A stretch of DNA of 30,036 nucleotides from Hypsibius dujardini. Lineage: Eukaryota > Tardigrada > Eutardigrada > Parachela > Hypsibiidae. The position numbers were made by a program, and so were the translations under genes. This document shows positions 10,073 through 20,608 of this stretch, piece by piece. The notes under the pieces are model-generated. The model was not told where the DNA came from. It saw only the letters and a program-made list of their open reading frames with translations, and searched no databases. The stretch lies in contig LRSR01005740.1 in assembly GCA_001579985.1 (NCBI GenBank), positions 1-30,036 of the forward strand. The letters are read 5' to 3'. Within the stretch, counting starts at the first letter, position 1. Every line of letters starts with the position of its first letter.

Positions 10073-11861
10073 TGGTGTGGCTTTAACTATTTATAATGGG
10101 AATGAAGATAAAAGTGGGCGTTTTGGTTTTCACTTCGCACTCGCTCGGGCACTGTCCAATATTTAGAGTTTGAACTTTTTTTTATAAGGAAACAATAAGG
10201 ATTCTAAAATAGTAAATCTGCATTTTATCGAATTAGATGACATTGGTCCACCCCAGAAAATCAAAAAGGGCAGGGTACTTGTAGCTATTCCGTTTGTGTC
10301 CCACCTGCTCCCCCCCCGGGCACTTGGCATGGCAACATAAATATTTTATGCTCGCAATATTTTCAGAATCCGAAACATGTAAGACCCTTGGTTTCATTTC
10401 GCCCCAGAATTAGAACAATTAGCGGTTCAGACCCCTTGGCAGACTAAATGTGTCCCTGCCTGTCGGTAAAGCGTCAGCAGTCCGGGCGACTCTACAGACA
10501 TCCCATTTTGCCTTGCATAAAGTTATTGTTATTGTTCGACTGAAGCAGACAAACCCTTGTGGGAAATGTTAAGTTCGTTTGAAGGAAGTACAAACTAGCT
10601 ACTCTACAATAAAGCAGTCACACGAGATCTGAAGGCGTTCAGAAATTCACATTTCCAGAGATCAGAAGGCAGAGAACTATGAAGTAATCTCAGCCGTCTG
10701 GCAAACACCGTGTCGCCCATTCCACTCTTTGCGTTCGATTCTAATACTCCAAACATTAAATAATTGCGGATATGTTGATGTATGGTGGCCGCTCAACGTT
10801 GTGTGCCACAATCATAAGTTTGCGTTTGAAATGCAATTGTCAGTTACCATTCCCCAAGCCTAAACAAGGCAAAATGTGTAGGTGAGCTGGGTACCGGTAT
10901 GACACTAGACTACACTGATGTATTTATCCCAAAAATTTGATTTGCGGGAATTGTAAATAATGGTGCACTGCATTTTATATATATCACTTACAGATCACCC
11001 CCCCCCCTATTTCACGCCAGCATTATTTATATTTAATTCATCCCAGGAATAATCCTAACCACAAAGTACTTCGATGTAGTAGCCGGTGTTTGAATTACGC
11101 TGAAATAGATGTTGCATACTTATCACATCTTTTTAGCACGTTCAGTCATCCTCAGCTGGATATTCATGAATTTTTAAGAGAACAAAACAGCAGATTAACT
11201 TTTAAACGCCAGGCGAAGTAAAACAAATCTGAAACCAAGCCACGCGGTCTGCACACGGAACTCATCGTCCGCGTCAATTGAAAGACTTTCAAAAGAGCTG
11301 AGGGAAATCCCGGGTGAAACGATGGTGGAAAATGGGTGCCTTGCACGAGGCAGAAAAATTCAAAAATATAGCCTGTATTCTAGATACAATGCGGCGGAAA
11401 GACAGGATGGGCGCATCCAGCTTAGAACCAGGTTGATTCTAGACCTCTTACAGCCTTATGACAGTGTCCAGCCTGGAATTGTAGTCTGAGAGATATCCGT
11501 AGGGCAGAGACTATTGAAAATGCATGAAAGCTATAACCCGTAAGAGCATCACTATTTGGAGCATTTTCTTTCTTTCTAGTCGTGAGAAATGAACTAATCG
11601 AAAAAGCGAAAATCTTGTGGGAGGGGGGGGGGGGTAGGGCTACCGCTGCTGTAAAATGCAGATACTTTGAAAAACCATGAAAGGACAGAAAACCACCCGA
11701 ATATGTGAGTCTTTTTATTTGGGATTCGCTTATACATTCTATATTTTGTAAGTTCCAACCACTGCATTCGAAACGGTCAAAAACAAAAGAAAGACAAATA
11801 GTGACCAAATATTCCATCATCCGTCAATAGAAAGCAGTGTATTTGGAGAGGAAGTAGTGGA
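10073..11861. other. intergenic, no gene seen
   Basis: Short frames here, including a 132-codon minus-strand one at 11422-11820, show no domain resemblance. C or G runs occur near 10311, 10999 and 11623. It separates the convergent 3' ends of the carbonic anhydrase gene and the minus-strand Gr-like pseudogene. Confidence 0.5.
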
Positions 11862-13530
11862 CTATAAGTCCTTAGCTTGCAAATCAACTCGTTGACTGGT
11901 TTCGTATGCAAACACGCTAAATGACACTGCAAAGGTTATAGCCTGAAAAGATGGCAACGGTTTATTTGTAATGGCTCTTACCGGCGCGCGAAACCAGAAT
12001 CCATAAAGCGGGGAAAGAGACTTACCGCTGCAAACCAGGACCTTTTGAATGTAATCAGTCCTGCACCACGCAGAACCTGTCTTCCCATTCGCTGGAACAC
12101 AGGATATCGAGGAATAGTACCGTGCAGTTTGCTGTCTTAAAGTGGAGCCAAAAAAAACATATATACATGGGATAAATTTTCAACGTGCCGACCGTCTGTA
12201 AGTACCGGTAAGCATACCAAAGATTTCGTCGAGTAACAATTGAAAATCATAACCGACAACTGGTAAGCACGTAGATTGGTGTTCGATGACTAGAAGAAGA
12301 AAAAAACACTACATCATTAAATGTCTCTCGCGTTTCATTACACAGGTATTGTGCTCATTCAAGGCTTAGTTTCCGATATCTGGTAAACCTCTTTTCTGGA
12401 TTAGTCATTTAGGAACCCCTTTGTCCAGGAGCTCGTTTAGGGTTTTACAAGTCCGAACCAGGACCCCTCATGACAGGACCTGGGGGGAAGGCAAACTAGC
12501 AAAACACTTTGTTCCAAAATTGAATTCAAAATACGACTTATTATTTCTATTACAAAAGCCCTGTCGATAAACAAAAATAGGAGTTTCAAAAACAGAACAT
12601 TTAAGATCGGTCCAAAACTGATGAAAAAATAAATGATTTCTTTAAAATAATAATAAAATAATAATTTCGGGAGCCCTGGAAGTCAAACCCAAAATTTTCA
12701 CAAGTTTAAAAATGAGCAGGCAGTGTAAGCCGAATATTGGATCTAATTTTGAAAAAAATGTTTTAAACCTCCTTACCTACCCTTAAGCCTTCCATGAGAA
12801 AATGATTCATTCATCATTCGGAGGGAATCTTTGAAAATAAATTAAAACCGCCTCTTTGCAAATAACCTCGTCATATACATTAGCCAATGGCATTAGCAGC
12901 AGGCTCGAATATCCAGCAAATAAAGTGATGGAAACAAATGCCGCGAGGAAGGAGCGCAACATAATCGCAAAAACGACTCCAAACACGATGACCTGTTGTG
13001 CCAGGCAGAAGGCCGCCACTTCAAAGTAAAAAAACACCCAATATGCAGGCTGAGGAATTAAGTAAGACTTGTGGGGTGTGGTCTAATTAAAGGTGACATT
13101 ATTCTGTGTGGGGTTATTGTTAGGCGCGGCAAAAAGCTAGGCTTGCTGGAAAAGCTTCAGGCAAGCTGTTTGTTTTACGAAGAAGCACAGCATCACCGCG
13201 TTGGCGCGTATTCGAGATCGAAAAATGGCGCCGAAGAGAAGGACCGGACTAGGACGCTGCCTTTAACCGTATACATGAAGGCGTAAATACTGCCGGCGGA
13301 TTGGGCTGATAACGCAAAGAACCCAGCGATTCCAAAACAAGGTGGAGTATACCATTGGAAAAGGTGATCCATCGGACGAACGGTAAAAGGGTAGAGCTGA
13401 ACGGGAGGACCCTGAAAAGCGTGAGTAAAGTTACGAGAAGTAACGAGAGCTTTAGACGGTCATTAGCAGACTCAAAATTATTTTTTTGGAGAGTTTGCAA
13501 ACGTGATCGAAGCTTTCCCAGTTTGTTCAA
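11862..13530 (-). pseudogene. gustatory-receptor-like pseudogene (third Gr-like copy)
   Basis: A decayed paralogue of the genes at 20609 and 28749. Exon 1 (about 13530-12867) keeps recognisable pieces, LLTLFRVLPFSST, CFGIAGFF, SSAPFF, YFEVAAFCLAQQVIVFGVVFA and YSSLLLMPLA. These fall in different frames: one frameshift near 13330, another near 13210, a stop after FQQA, and two losses of roughly 70-90 codons each (the loop before YFEV, and the segment after LRSFLA). No ATG was found at the start. The 3' exons look intact: exon 2 at 12218-12289 (24 codons, TNLRAYQLS), exon 3 at 12026-12136 (37 codons, GAGLITFKRSWFAA) and exon 4 at 11862-11942 (27 codons with TAG). Exon 2 and 3 lengths match the intact gene exactly. 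The exon 3 acceptor seems displaced by one base; a good in-frame alternative ends at TTCCAG, giving a shorter exon starting at about 12091. Confidence 0.8.
12428..12796 (-). mobile_element. TIR element family A, copy 3, in intron 1 of the Gr-like pseudogene
   Basis: Its reverse complement aligns with the copy at 835-1320 through GATCCAATATTCGGC and the CTCATGAGG / GGACTTGTAAAACCCTAAACGAGC end. The outer TIR at the high-coordinate side is missing, so this copy is truncated. It has the same orientation relative to its host gene as copy 2 has to the intact Gr-like gene. Confidence 0.65.
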
Positions 13531-14464
13531 ATCAGCAGCGTTTGGTCAAAGCTTCTCCGGGTCGTCGTTCGGAACAGGGATAGCGATCATGCTTTTTCAG
13601 CTAGTTCAACCCTCAAACGTTTGACGAATAAAAGACAGATTCGCTGGGAATGTGTGTAGAGCGGTATACTGTATGATGTTCAGCGAATACAAACACGTCT
13701 GGCATATATTTACGGCATATATTCGATGAGTGTCACGGAGCTTAAACAAATCGACGAAATATTGTCCCTGTATTGTGTTTGGCTGTGGTACTTTCATGCA
13801 ACCGTTGCCAAATCCGATCGAACATGAGCTATCGCGGTGTGTATGACAGCAAATCCCTGGGGTAAGAGGTTCTGCGACCAACTTTTTTAAGGTCGCAGTC
13901 GATTAGCATGACGTGGGGAATGCCTGAATAGGGAAAGAGCACACACTGTCCTGGCGACAATGCCAAACGATTACAAGTAAAATGGAAAGGGATGCGAGCG
14001 CGATATCACGACTTAAGGCTGCGCAACCCTTGAGACGGTTTAGATGATCAATGTCGTACAGCGGATGAATGAGCGACTTTTAATTGTTCGTACGCAAACC
14101 GTTGGACCGGTGTTGATAAACGGCGCGGCACTGTATGTTTTCGAATCTTCAAAATGTAGTTAAAAATTATGTTAGTATTTTTCATTGCGGAAAACGGCCA
14201 AGGCATGGGGATTGCAAAAACTAAAATTAGTCATTTCAATAACTCTTCCTAGCTAGTTAAACTTTCGATTCATATTTAAGGATGTTTTGTTTACTTTTTC
14301 TTGTAACTAAAACTGTTAGTCCATAGTTCAGGTGAAATTAGTTGACTGGTCTTTTTTTCGTTTTTTTCCAAACAAATTTTAGTAACTAAGACTTGGGTTC
14401 AGTTTTTTTTACCAAATTATAAACTAAAGATAAGAATTCAGTTACGGAACGTTTTAATGGTGGG
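13531..14464. other. intergenic, no confirmed gene
   Basis: A 91-codon minus-strand frame (13606-13881) lies just upstream of the pseudogene but has no membrane segments or splice partners I can identify. The rest is AT-rich. Confidence 0.4.
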
Positions 14465-14955
14465 TTATCCAAGTGCCGAATTCAGAATCACTTGGACTTG
14501 TTTTTTATTAAGACCTAGTTAAGTGATAGATATAACGAATTATTTCACCTAGATTATCCAAGTGCCGAATTCAGAATCACTTGGATTTGTTTTTATTAAG
14601 ACCTAGTTAAGTGATAGATAAGACCTAGTTAAGTGATAGATAAGACCTAGTTAAGTGATAGATAAGACCTAGTTAAGTGATAGATATAACGAATTATTTC
14701 ACCGCTTTAATTAGGCGAATTTAATTTTTGGTTTAATTTCAAAAATGGAAATGGTCTTACTGCATTTACCGCTGGGTGCAATAGATTGATTGCACCAAGC
14801 GGTAATTTAAACGTAGTGGGACCGTTCCCAACTTCGAAATTTCACCAAAAATAAATTCGCCTGTCTATAGCGGTGAAATAATTCTTTATATTTATTACTT
14901 AACTAGGTTTTAGTAAAAAAACAAGTCCAAGTGATTCTAAATTCGGCACTTGGAT
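14465..14955. mobile_element. foldback (long inverted-repeat) element
   Basis: The right arm (14789-14955) is the imperfect reverse complement of the left arm (14465-14782). The innermost 17-bp stem, TTACCGCTGGGTGCAAT, pairs with one mismatch around a 6-base loop at 14783-14788. The outer ends both carry TATCCAAGTGCCGAATT-like sequence. The left arm is about 150 bp longer, because the outer unit (from 14465) is repeated from about 14554 and a 22-bp unit is amplified at 14599-14686. No coding frame. A related fragment lies near 15525-15585. Confidence 0.85.
14599..14686 (+). repeat. four tandem copies of a 22-bp unit
   Basis: The unit AGACCTAGTTAAGTGATAGA plus TA is repeated four times without change inside the left arm of the foldback element. 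A further single copy lies at about 14510. Units are contiguous, so this is a minisatellite and not a spaced array. Confidence 0.92.
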
Positions 14956-15331
14956 AGCTCAAGTTAGCATATGAAAATTATGACGGCCTCTGGCTAATAA
15001 AAAATACACCACTTGTCGGGAGTTAATACTTTTCACGTTCTCGTGGCACTTGACTTGTGTGGTTTTCACTGTGTAATTTGTTCAAGACAAGTGAACGTGT
15101 AATCTATTGAACCGCCTTCTCGAAAAACACAAAAGCAAGCCAAAACAATTGAGGGCAAATATACGGCTAGGTGAAACGCACGTAAGTGTAAGGACCTGAA
15201 CTTCATGCACATAATATTGGAGTGGTGCTGTGGTGGTACTAATTCACATTCATGATCCACTAGCTGCGGTACTGGGGCGTGCTTCGACGTGCATATCTCT
15301 GGAACAAAACACATTTTTATTTGTTTATCAC

Positions 15332-15520
15332 GAACGAACGAAAGTAATTCATGGTTTTCAAAGGAACTGTTGAGTCGTCCCTCTCGTACATGAGAGCCAG
15401 CAACGAACACAGAACGATCAGAATGGCTGCTGCTGCAGCGATTGATGAATTCCATACAATTTCGGATACTTCTGCGGGGTCGGAAGTTATTATCACTTTC
15501 ATGAGATGAGTCCAAGTCTC
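15332..15520 (-). CDS. possible transmembrane exon of the ANF-type receptor
   Basis: The minus-strand frame reads NETWTHLMKVIITSDPAEV, then a single membrane helix (IAAAAAILIVLCSLLALM) followed by a charged ERDD segment. It follows the ectodomain exons in the order expected for a natriuretic-peptide/guanylate-cyclase receptor: ligand-binding region, juxtamembrane tryptophan segment, membrane helix. A GTGATA donor at 15331-15326 would close it in phase 0. I could not find a convincing acceptor, and no kinase-homology or cyclase exon follows in the window. This is inference from position and topology. Confidence 0.35.
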
Positions 15521-16328
15521 GTTAAGTGTCGAATTCAGAAAGACTGATTCATGTTTTTTTTTATTACTGAACTATGTTAGGGATATTCATCAACATTTTA
15601 TCAACCTATGTTGTACAGTAGTCGTAGGAACGTTTTGGGCGGAATCTCAAAGCTGGAAGACTCCCGTCACCTGTTTTCGAAGTATAAAGATTGGGATTTT
15701 CAGAAAAGATTTCGTTGAGATGTAAGGGTGTCGGCTCGAGCTGACGTCAGTGCTTGAAGAACAAGGGGGATTTAGGAGTTTCTGATGAGCTCTGACGGAA
15801 GGAAGGGGGAGTAAAGTCTCTTAATATCGGGCACTGACATCATTGTTGAACGCTCCCTGAGCACCCACACGTGGGCACTGACCCTCACCATTTGACTTAA
15901 AGTCGATTGGCATCAGCCGAATTTTTTTAACGTCATGAGTTTAGGCGGAGTTACGGGATATTCGCGAGTCAGGCCCTAAACTTCGGAGTGTTATTTCAGA
16001 GAAATGATTCATATAGCTGCACCCTGGTCTTAAAAACGATTCTGCTACTGGTGCCCATCGAAAACGTAATCGCACTCTCACAAGGTTACTGAATTTACTT
16101 TCAAGAGTCATTACAAAATCACTGCAAATAAATGCAAATAAATGCGAGTAAAATTGTCAAAGAGCCATTCCGAATTTAACACTTCAAAATTCAATATTCT
16201 ACTCAGAGTTAGTCGGCTAGTAAACATTTGCTGTGTAAGAATATGAGAATGTAGTCTTCTTTGGCAGCTCTACTCTTGCATTGAATACCCATGTAGCAGC
16301 CATGCGGCTGGTTCAGAGGAGGCTAAAC
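15521..16328. other. non-coding, probable receptor intron
   Basis: A fragment related to the foldback element lies near 15525-15585. Nothing else recognisable was seen between the putative transmembrane exon and the juxtamembrane exon. Confidence 0.4.
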
Positions 16329-16406
16329 GTCGCCGGCTGGCCACAAGGTCGCCGTGGCCAAAGTAGTGATAAGCTTGTCCGTGCGCCCATCATAAAGCAG
16401 GCCAAG
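16329..16406 (-). CDS. ANF-type receptor, juxtamembrane exon
   Basis: Acceptor ACTCGATTCCCGCAG precedes 16406; a GTTTAG donor follows 16329. The exon codes 26 residues in phase 0 on both sides: LGLLYDGRTDKLITTL followed by a segment ending LWPAGD. In natriuretic-peptide receptors the ligand-binding region is followed by a Y-N-G-T-like strand and then W-P-x-G before the membrane, which this reproduces. It follows the exon at 16960-17136 in frame. The donor is weak. Confidence 0.6.
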
Positions 16407-16959
16407 CTGCGGGAATCGAGTAAAAAATAGATCACATCAAAAAGCGTTATCCCGCCAAGTTGGACCAGTCTACGTTTTCTCGTGCTACGTCGGCCAAAAG
16501 CATGCAACAATCCTCCCAAACTTTCTTATCGAAAATTGGTATCTTTGCCATGTTTTCAGAAAATCAAAATCAAATTAGATTTGAAGTTTGGTACGTCACT
16601 TTTTCTGAAATTTAACAGGGTTTATTTTCAAGCGGATGAAGTTTCCAGTTATTTGACTTCAAACTTTGCTCAAAGATCTGCAATCTGACTGAGCAATCGG
16701 GTGGAATTTTGTGGTTTTGCAAAAACTATAAAATTTTGCGGGGTTGAGAATGTGAACTGAAAACAGAAAAACTCCCGTCGTCTAACTGCACTTTTCTTCG
16801 ATCAGTGTTTTTGTGGCCTTACGTATCGGAAAAATCATGGGCTGTCGCAAAAAATATTTTGAAAAATCTGGGAAGTGGGAATCCGTTTAACATTTACAAC
16901 AAAAAAGTCGGCCAACTTAGTTAGACAATTATAAGGCTTTATAATTTCTCTTGGTATAC
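16407..16959 (-). other. probable receptor intron
   Basis: Lies between two phase-0 minus-strand exons. No other feature was seen. Confidence 0.45.
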
Positions 16960-17136
16960 CATATACTTTCCAGTTTTGGGGTTTAATATTTCGCCCGTCA
17001 CATCAATATCCCGTTCGCCGCTCGCATTGATGGACACCTCCCCGATGGGCAGATGAAACGTTCGGTTCCATAGTAGAGCACCGAGCTCCAACCCTTTAAG
17101 TATCCGTCCGGTCTTGGTTTGAATCTCTTTTAGAAG
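16960..17136 (-). CDS. ANF-type receptor, core ligand-binding-region exon
   Basis: Acceptor TCGCTGTTTATAG precedes 17136 and donor GTATAC follows 16960. It codes 59 residues, phase 0 on both sides. The central part, LLWNRTFHLPIGEVSINASG followed by ERDID and NPKTGKYM, fits the classic NRTF-x-G-x-x-G ... D-x-x-GDR ... M-x-P-x-TG pattern of the receptor family ligand-binding region (ANF_receptor). That domain is found in receptor guanylate cyclases and natriuretic peptide receptors. The interval from the preceding exon's YFVYGI to NRTF has the usual family length. I know of no closer identity. Confidence 0.75.
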
Positions 17137-17456
17137 CTATAAACAGCGACACAGCCGAAGAAAAGGGTCATGGTAAAAAAATGCTTCTACCAATTAATTA
17201 CGGGACAACAACAATAAGACAACTGGGTTAGATATTTTTGCTGTTGGGGATATTGTTTGTTTTATAAACTGACTGCACTGCCTACTGAAAAGACATGAAG
17301 CTATCGTTGCTAAAATGTGTGTTTGCCTGAAAGATGAGTTACGTATATGCATCGTCTCTTTAATCAGGTATATAATTTCGAAAGCTATCAGTTTGAATTT
17401 TTTGTATTTTTTGGGCGACATGTTTTGTCGTTTTCAAGATTGACCATAGCACATAC

Positions 17457-17507
17457 TATTCCATAGACAAAGTACAACTCGAATGGTCCGTAAACAAACG
17501 TCGGCAC
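17457..17507 (-). CDS. ANF-type receptor, 51-nt exon
   Basis: Acceptor CCCAACTTTCAG precedes 17507; a strong GTATGT donor follows 17457. It codes 17 residues, VPTFVYGPFELYFVYGI, matching the position of the conserved Y-D-A-V-x-L-Y-A helix of the family. Phase 0 on both sides, joining in frame to the exon at 16960-17136. Confidence 0.62.
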
Positions 17508-17587
17508 CTGAAAGTTGGGCCCGCAGGGGGGGGGTGGTCAGAAAGAGGGATAGTAGCAAGTATCGAGGGTATGTATAAAAACAGGGT

Positions 17588-18240
17588 AGTTGTAGTTTGT
17601 AGCTAGTACTTCTCTTCAGTTTTTAGTAGTTTCGTAGTTGTATTTTTCAGTTGTAGTCTATATTTAGTAATTGCGTGATTTTACTTTCTAATTGCGGTTT
17701 ATAATTTTTACTTACTTAGTTGCAATTGTTTTTCTAGTGCTCCATAAAACTACTAATGAACTAATATCACACAGAAACTATGAATACACAGTTTCTTATT
17801 ACAGGCTTAATGACTGTCATACATTTTGTCGGGTCACGGTGTTGAAAGTATTGATTGATATTATACGTAAACAGATAATTATGTATTAGGCAATACGAGC
17901 TTGGAAAACTGAAATACAACCAGTTAGAAACTTGATGAGAAGAAACACTCGTAGACAAGCTAAAAGCCTCAAACAGAAAGTTAACAACACAGTGGTGTGC
18001 GGTACCGGTATTATTGTGCATATGCCACTGTGGGTCAAGATTCGCAAGGTCGATTTGTGTTTTCAGTGCTTAGGGAACTGATCGTATTAATAAAAAACAA
18101 AATTCACATTCCTAAGTAAAAAACACATAAATACAAACTGAAAATTACAATTAGAAAGTACAACTAAGTAACTAATAAATAAAAACTACAACCGAAAAAT
18201 GTGACTAAGAAACTACTAAAAGCAGCTACTGACAAGGGAA
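17588..18240. repeat. diverged inverted-repeat pair, possible older foldback element
   Basis: Sequence at about 17588-17720 (TTTAGTAGTTTCGTAGTTGT and on) resembles the reverse complement of about 18105-18240. The arms are diverged, and the interior of about 400 bp has no coding signature. It lies directly beside the second foldback element. Confidence 0.55.
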
Positions 18241-18714
18241 TTCCACCACTCTCGAAGGTGAAATCTTGCACATCCGTTAATTTTGTAGTGTGTGTTTACA
18301 TTATGTGATGCTGTTTCCATCGAGAAAAAAATAAAAACGTGTGGAAAGAATTTTCTAAAAATAAAAATGTACTACGTGGTGGTAAATAGATGGCGCTGCC
18401 AATGTTACCGTATACCGCCTCAGTTGATTGCTACATTGCTACATTGATTGCTACATGTGTCGGTGCATAGTCATTGTCAACGACAGAAACAAACCAATAA
18501 CGACTGTAGCCGAATAAATCCATCAACTGACATGGCATACCGTAACATTAACAGCGCCATCTAGGTACCACCACGTAGTACATTTTTATTTTAAGAAAAT
18601 TCTTTCCACACGTTTTTATTTTTTTTCTCGATGGAAATGGCATCACATAACGTGGACGCACACTACAAAATTAACGGATGTGCTTCACCTTCGAGAGTGG
18701 TGGAATTCCCTTGT
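18232..18714. mobile_element. foldback (long inverted-repeat) element 2
   Basis: The arms at 18232-18417 and 18535-18714 are near-perfect reverse complements over about 180 bp, both ending in ACAAGGGAATTCCACCACTC. A 117-bp central segment has short direct repeats of GATTGCTACATT. No coding frame. High arm identity suggests young age. No clear target duplication was found. Confidence 0.9.
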
Positions 18715-18805
18715 GAGTACAAACTACAATTACCATGTTTTACACATACCGTTTACCGAAGACAGGAGTGTAGAACGACTTCTTATACTATATACCGTAC
18801 ACTAC

Positions 18806-18914
18806 CTGGATTCCGGGATAACTGTTGTCGTAGTTGTTCTTCGCTGCAGCAATAACCTCTTCCCGCAGTTCTCTTAACAGATGTTCAACGGAGTTGAGAA
18901 ACGGCGGGCGGAAG
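18806..18914 (-). CDS. ANF-type receptor exon (membrane-distal part)
   Basis: It codes FRPPFLNSVEHLLRELREEV and then IAAAKNNYDNSYPGIQ, ending at a GTAGTG donor in phase 0 and joining to the exon at 17457-17507. The layout, a strand, a P-containing turn, a long charged helix and a divergent N-Y/N-S-Y stretch before the Y-x-x-Y helix, is that of the same region in natriuretic peptide receptors. The only AG upstream in reach (TTATAAG) makes the exon start with the third base of a codon. The open frame itself extends further upstream (RNPATIVIS) without a canonical acceptor. Confidence 0.6.
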
Positions 18915-19052
18915 CTTATAACGATCGTCGCGGGGTTACGTAACCGCGAAGCGAAATTGGCAAAATATTACGAATAGTCCTTACAACCCCGTCCACATAT
19001 TTATAAGAGGAATAAAAGTAACTGTGGTATACGGTAATTATGATTTTTAAAC

Positions 19053-19198
19053 AAAGAGAATGAGATAACGCGTACAAGGTCAGCGGTGACATCCGTCAAT
19101 TTCCACCAAGACTCGTTCACACTGTCCACACAAGGCTCATCCCCCGAGCGACTTAAAGTCATCATGAGGGACACATGTTCATCGTGAAGCATTCCCAG
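19053..19198 (-). CDS. ANF-type receptor exon, truncated at the duplicated block
   Basis: The frame reads LGMLHDEHVSLMMTLSRSG and then CVDSVNESWWKLTDVTADLV, matching the family's L-G-x-x-x-D-Y-V ... D ... P-W ... D-x-x-A region. A GTTTAA donor after 19053 gives the phase needed by the exon at 18806-18914; GTACGC after 19076 is an alternative. Directly upstream (TAA TGA CTG GGA ATG) there are stops and no AG acceptor, and about 7 bp beyond begins the sequence shared with 24352 onward. The exon therefore looks cut off by a rearrangement. Confidence 0.5.
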
Positions 19199-19204
19199 TC
19201 ATTA

Positions 19205-20330
19205 AGACAAAATTATGTCCGACGGACATTTAACAGCAACAAGTCTTGTCTGATGGTTGTCTGTCTGTGAGTGGCAAATATTTGTTCGTTAGTTATGCAT
19301 TCCCATACAAAATGAGGGACATTTTGATGGTTTCATTTTTGCTCTCAAAAATAATTATACCAGACGCCTTGGTATTTACAATTTATTTAAAGGAGCCATT
19401 GGATTGTATTGGATTAATTACTCATCTTTATACACACTAAATCCACTGACAACGGCATGTCTCACACTTTGCAGACCGTTTAAATTGAAATAATGGACAT
19501 GCAGCAATACGGCTATTAATTTCTGGTACCCCGGATCACCCAAACTACTACGTCAGTAATCGAATGAGGTAACAAAAGCAACCGCAGACAGAACGGGCAC
19601 GTTCTTAATTTTTGAATCTGTCTTATGTTGAGAACTTTCTGTTAGAACTCTGCATACTTGGTTCGGACAAAGATTTTTCGGGCCAGACAATATTATGTCT
19701 GGCACTGTCAAAATAATGTCAAAAAGATTATGTGTAAGAAAAACAAATCCCGAAATAGTTATAACTAAGGAAATTTGTCATTTTTGACATTTGAAATGTG
19801 TCTAGGATACATTTCTGTCCGTAACTATGTACGGTTGGATATCGGGTCAAACAAGAACATAACAACTTTTATTAGGGATAGTGAAGTTCGTACGGATTCT
19901 TGCTCTCATGTCATTTTCAATAGTCTCTGGTACGCATACAATACACCAACACTCGACACCTTGGGAGCTGCGAAGGCCTCCCGCCCAAGCGACTCCCTAA
20001 GGGGATGGTGAATGCGAGTATACTCCCACGTGTGGCATCTGTACTTAATAGTAGTACGAGAACTTGAAAATATATTTCAAGTACCAGAAATAATTGACCC
20101 AGCCTCAATACGACACACCATGAGTTGGCGTTCATATAGCAACCCAAAGGACGTCACACTCGCAAGTTTTCAGACAACAGTTGCCAGAATTTCCATCTAG
20201 CACATTAAAGGCTAAATCTATCGATTAATGAGATTCACAGCGTAGTTATTTTGCTTGTTCTGCTTGTCCCGTCTTGATTGATCTACTTTGCGGTTGTCAA
20301 TCGGGTCAATGTTCCTTACTGAGTTATTTG
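19205..20330 (+). repeat. duplicated block, copy 1, upstream of the intact Gr-like gene
   Basis: The part at about 19205-19585 matches 24352-24740 (for example ACATTTAACAGCAACAAGTC and TTGTTCGTTAGTTA). The part at about 19586-20330 matches 27557-28100 and 28413-28630 (for example TTATTAGGGATAG, CTCATGTCATTTTCA, CTAAATCTATCGATTAATGAGAT). The open frames within are not conserved between copies, so it reads as non-coding, possibly promoter-bearing. Confidence 0.8.
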
Positions 20331-20608
20331 TCCTGCGCACTGTAGAATTGTGAAAGTTTATTGTGACAACATGTGCACAAAAAATGATTAGTCTAGCGAT
20401 CTAGACCTCTTTTTGCTAGTTGTTTCCCCGCTAAAGTCATCGAAACGAGGCATTTCATCGCGATTGCGGTATGGTATAACGACATTCTTTCCCTTATCCC
20501 TGACAGGTTTATAAGAATTTTACATGCACTCAAGTTTTTTTAGGTTTCCATCTGAATTAACCCAACAACTTTATTACAACAGCCCCGACTTCCTCTTCAA
20601 ATTCACCA

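Noticed and set aside
11422-11820. 132-codon minus-strand open frame
   Set aside because: Lies after the last exon of the Gr-like pseudogene, has a poly(P) patch from a C run and no family resemblance.
14599-14686. CRISPR-like array
   Set aside because: The 22-bp units are contiguous with no spacers, sit in a foldback element, and the DNA is eukaryotic.
15066-15300. Cytoplasmic exon of the ANF-type receptor after the membrane helix
   Set aside because: An acceptor-like TTTTGTTCCAG is present, but the phase-0 frame meets a stop after 12 codons and no kinase-homology motif is visible.
16302-16430. 42-codon basic plus-strand frame in a GC-rich patch
   Set aside because: It is antisense to the juxtamembrane receptor exon, whose splice signals and family pattern explain the GC-rich patch better.
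19246-20011. Small open frames in the duplicated block
   Set aside because: The matching frames in the second copy are shifted or differently terminated, so they are not conserved as protein.
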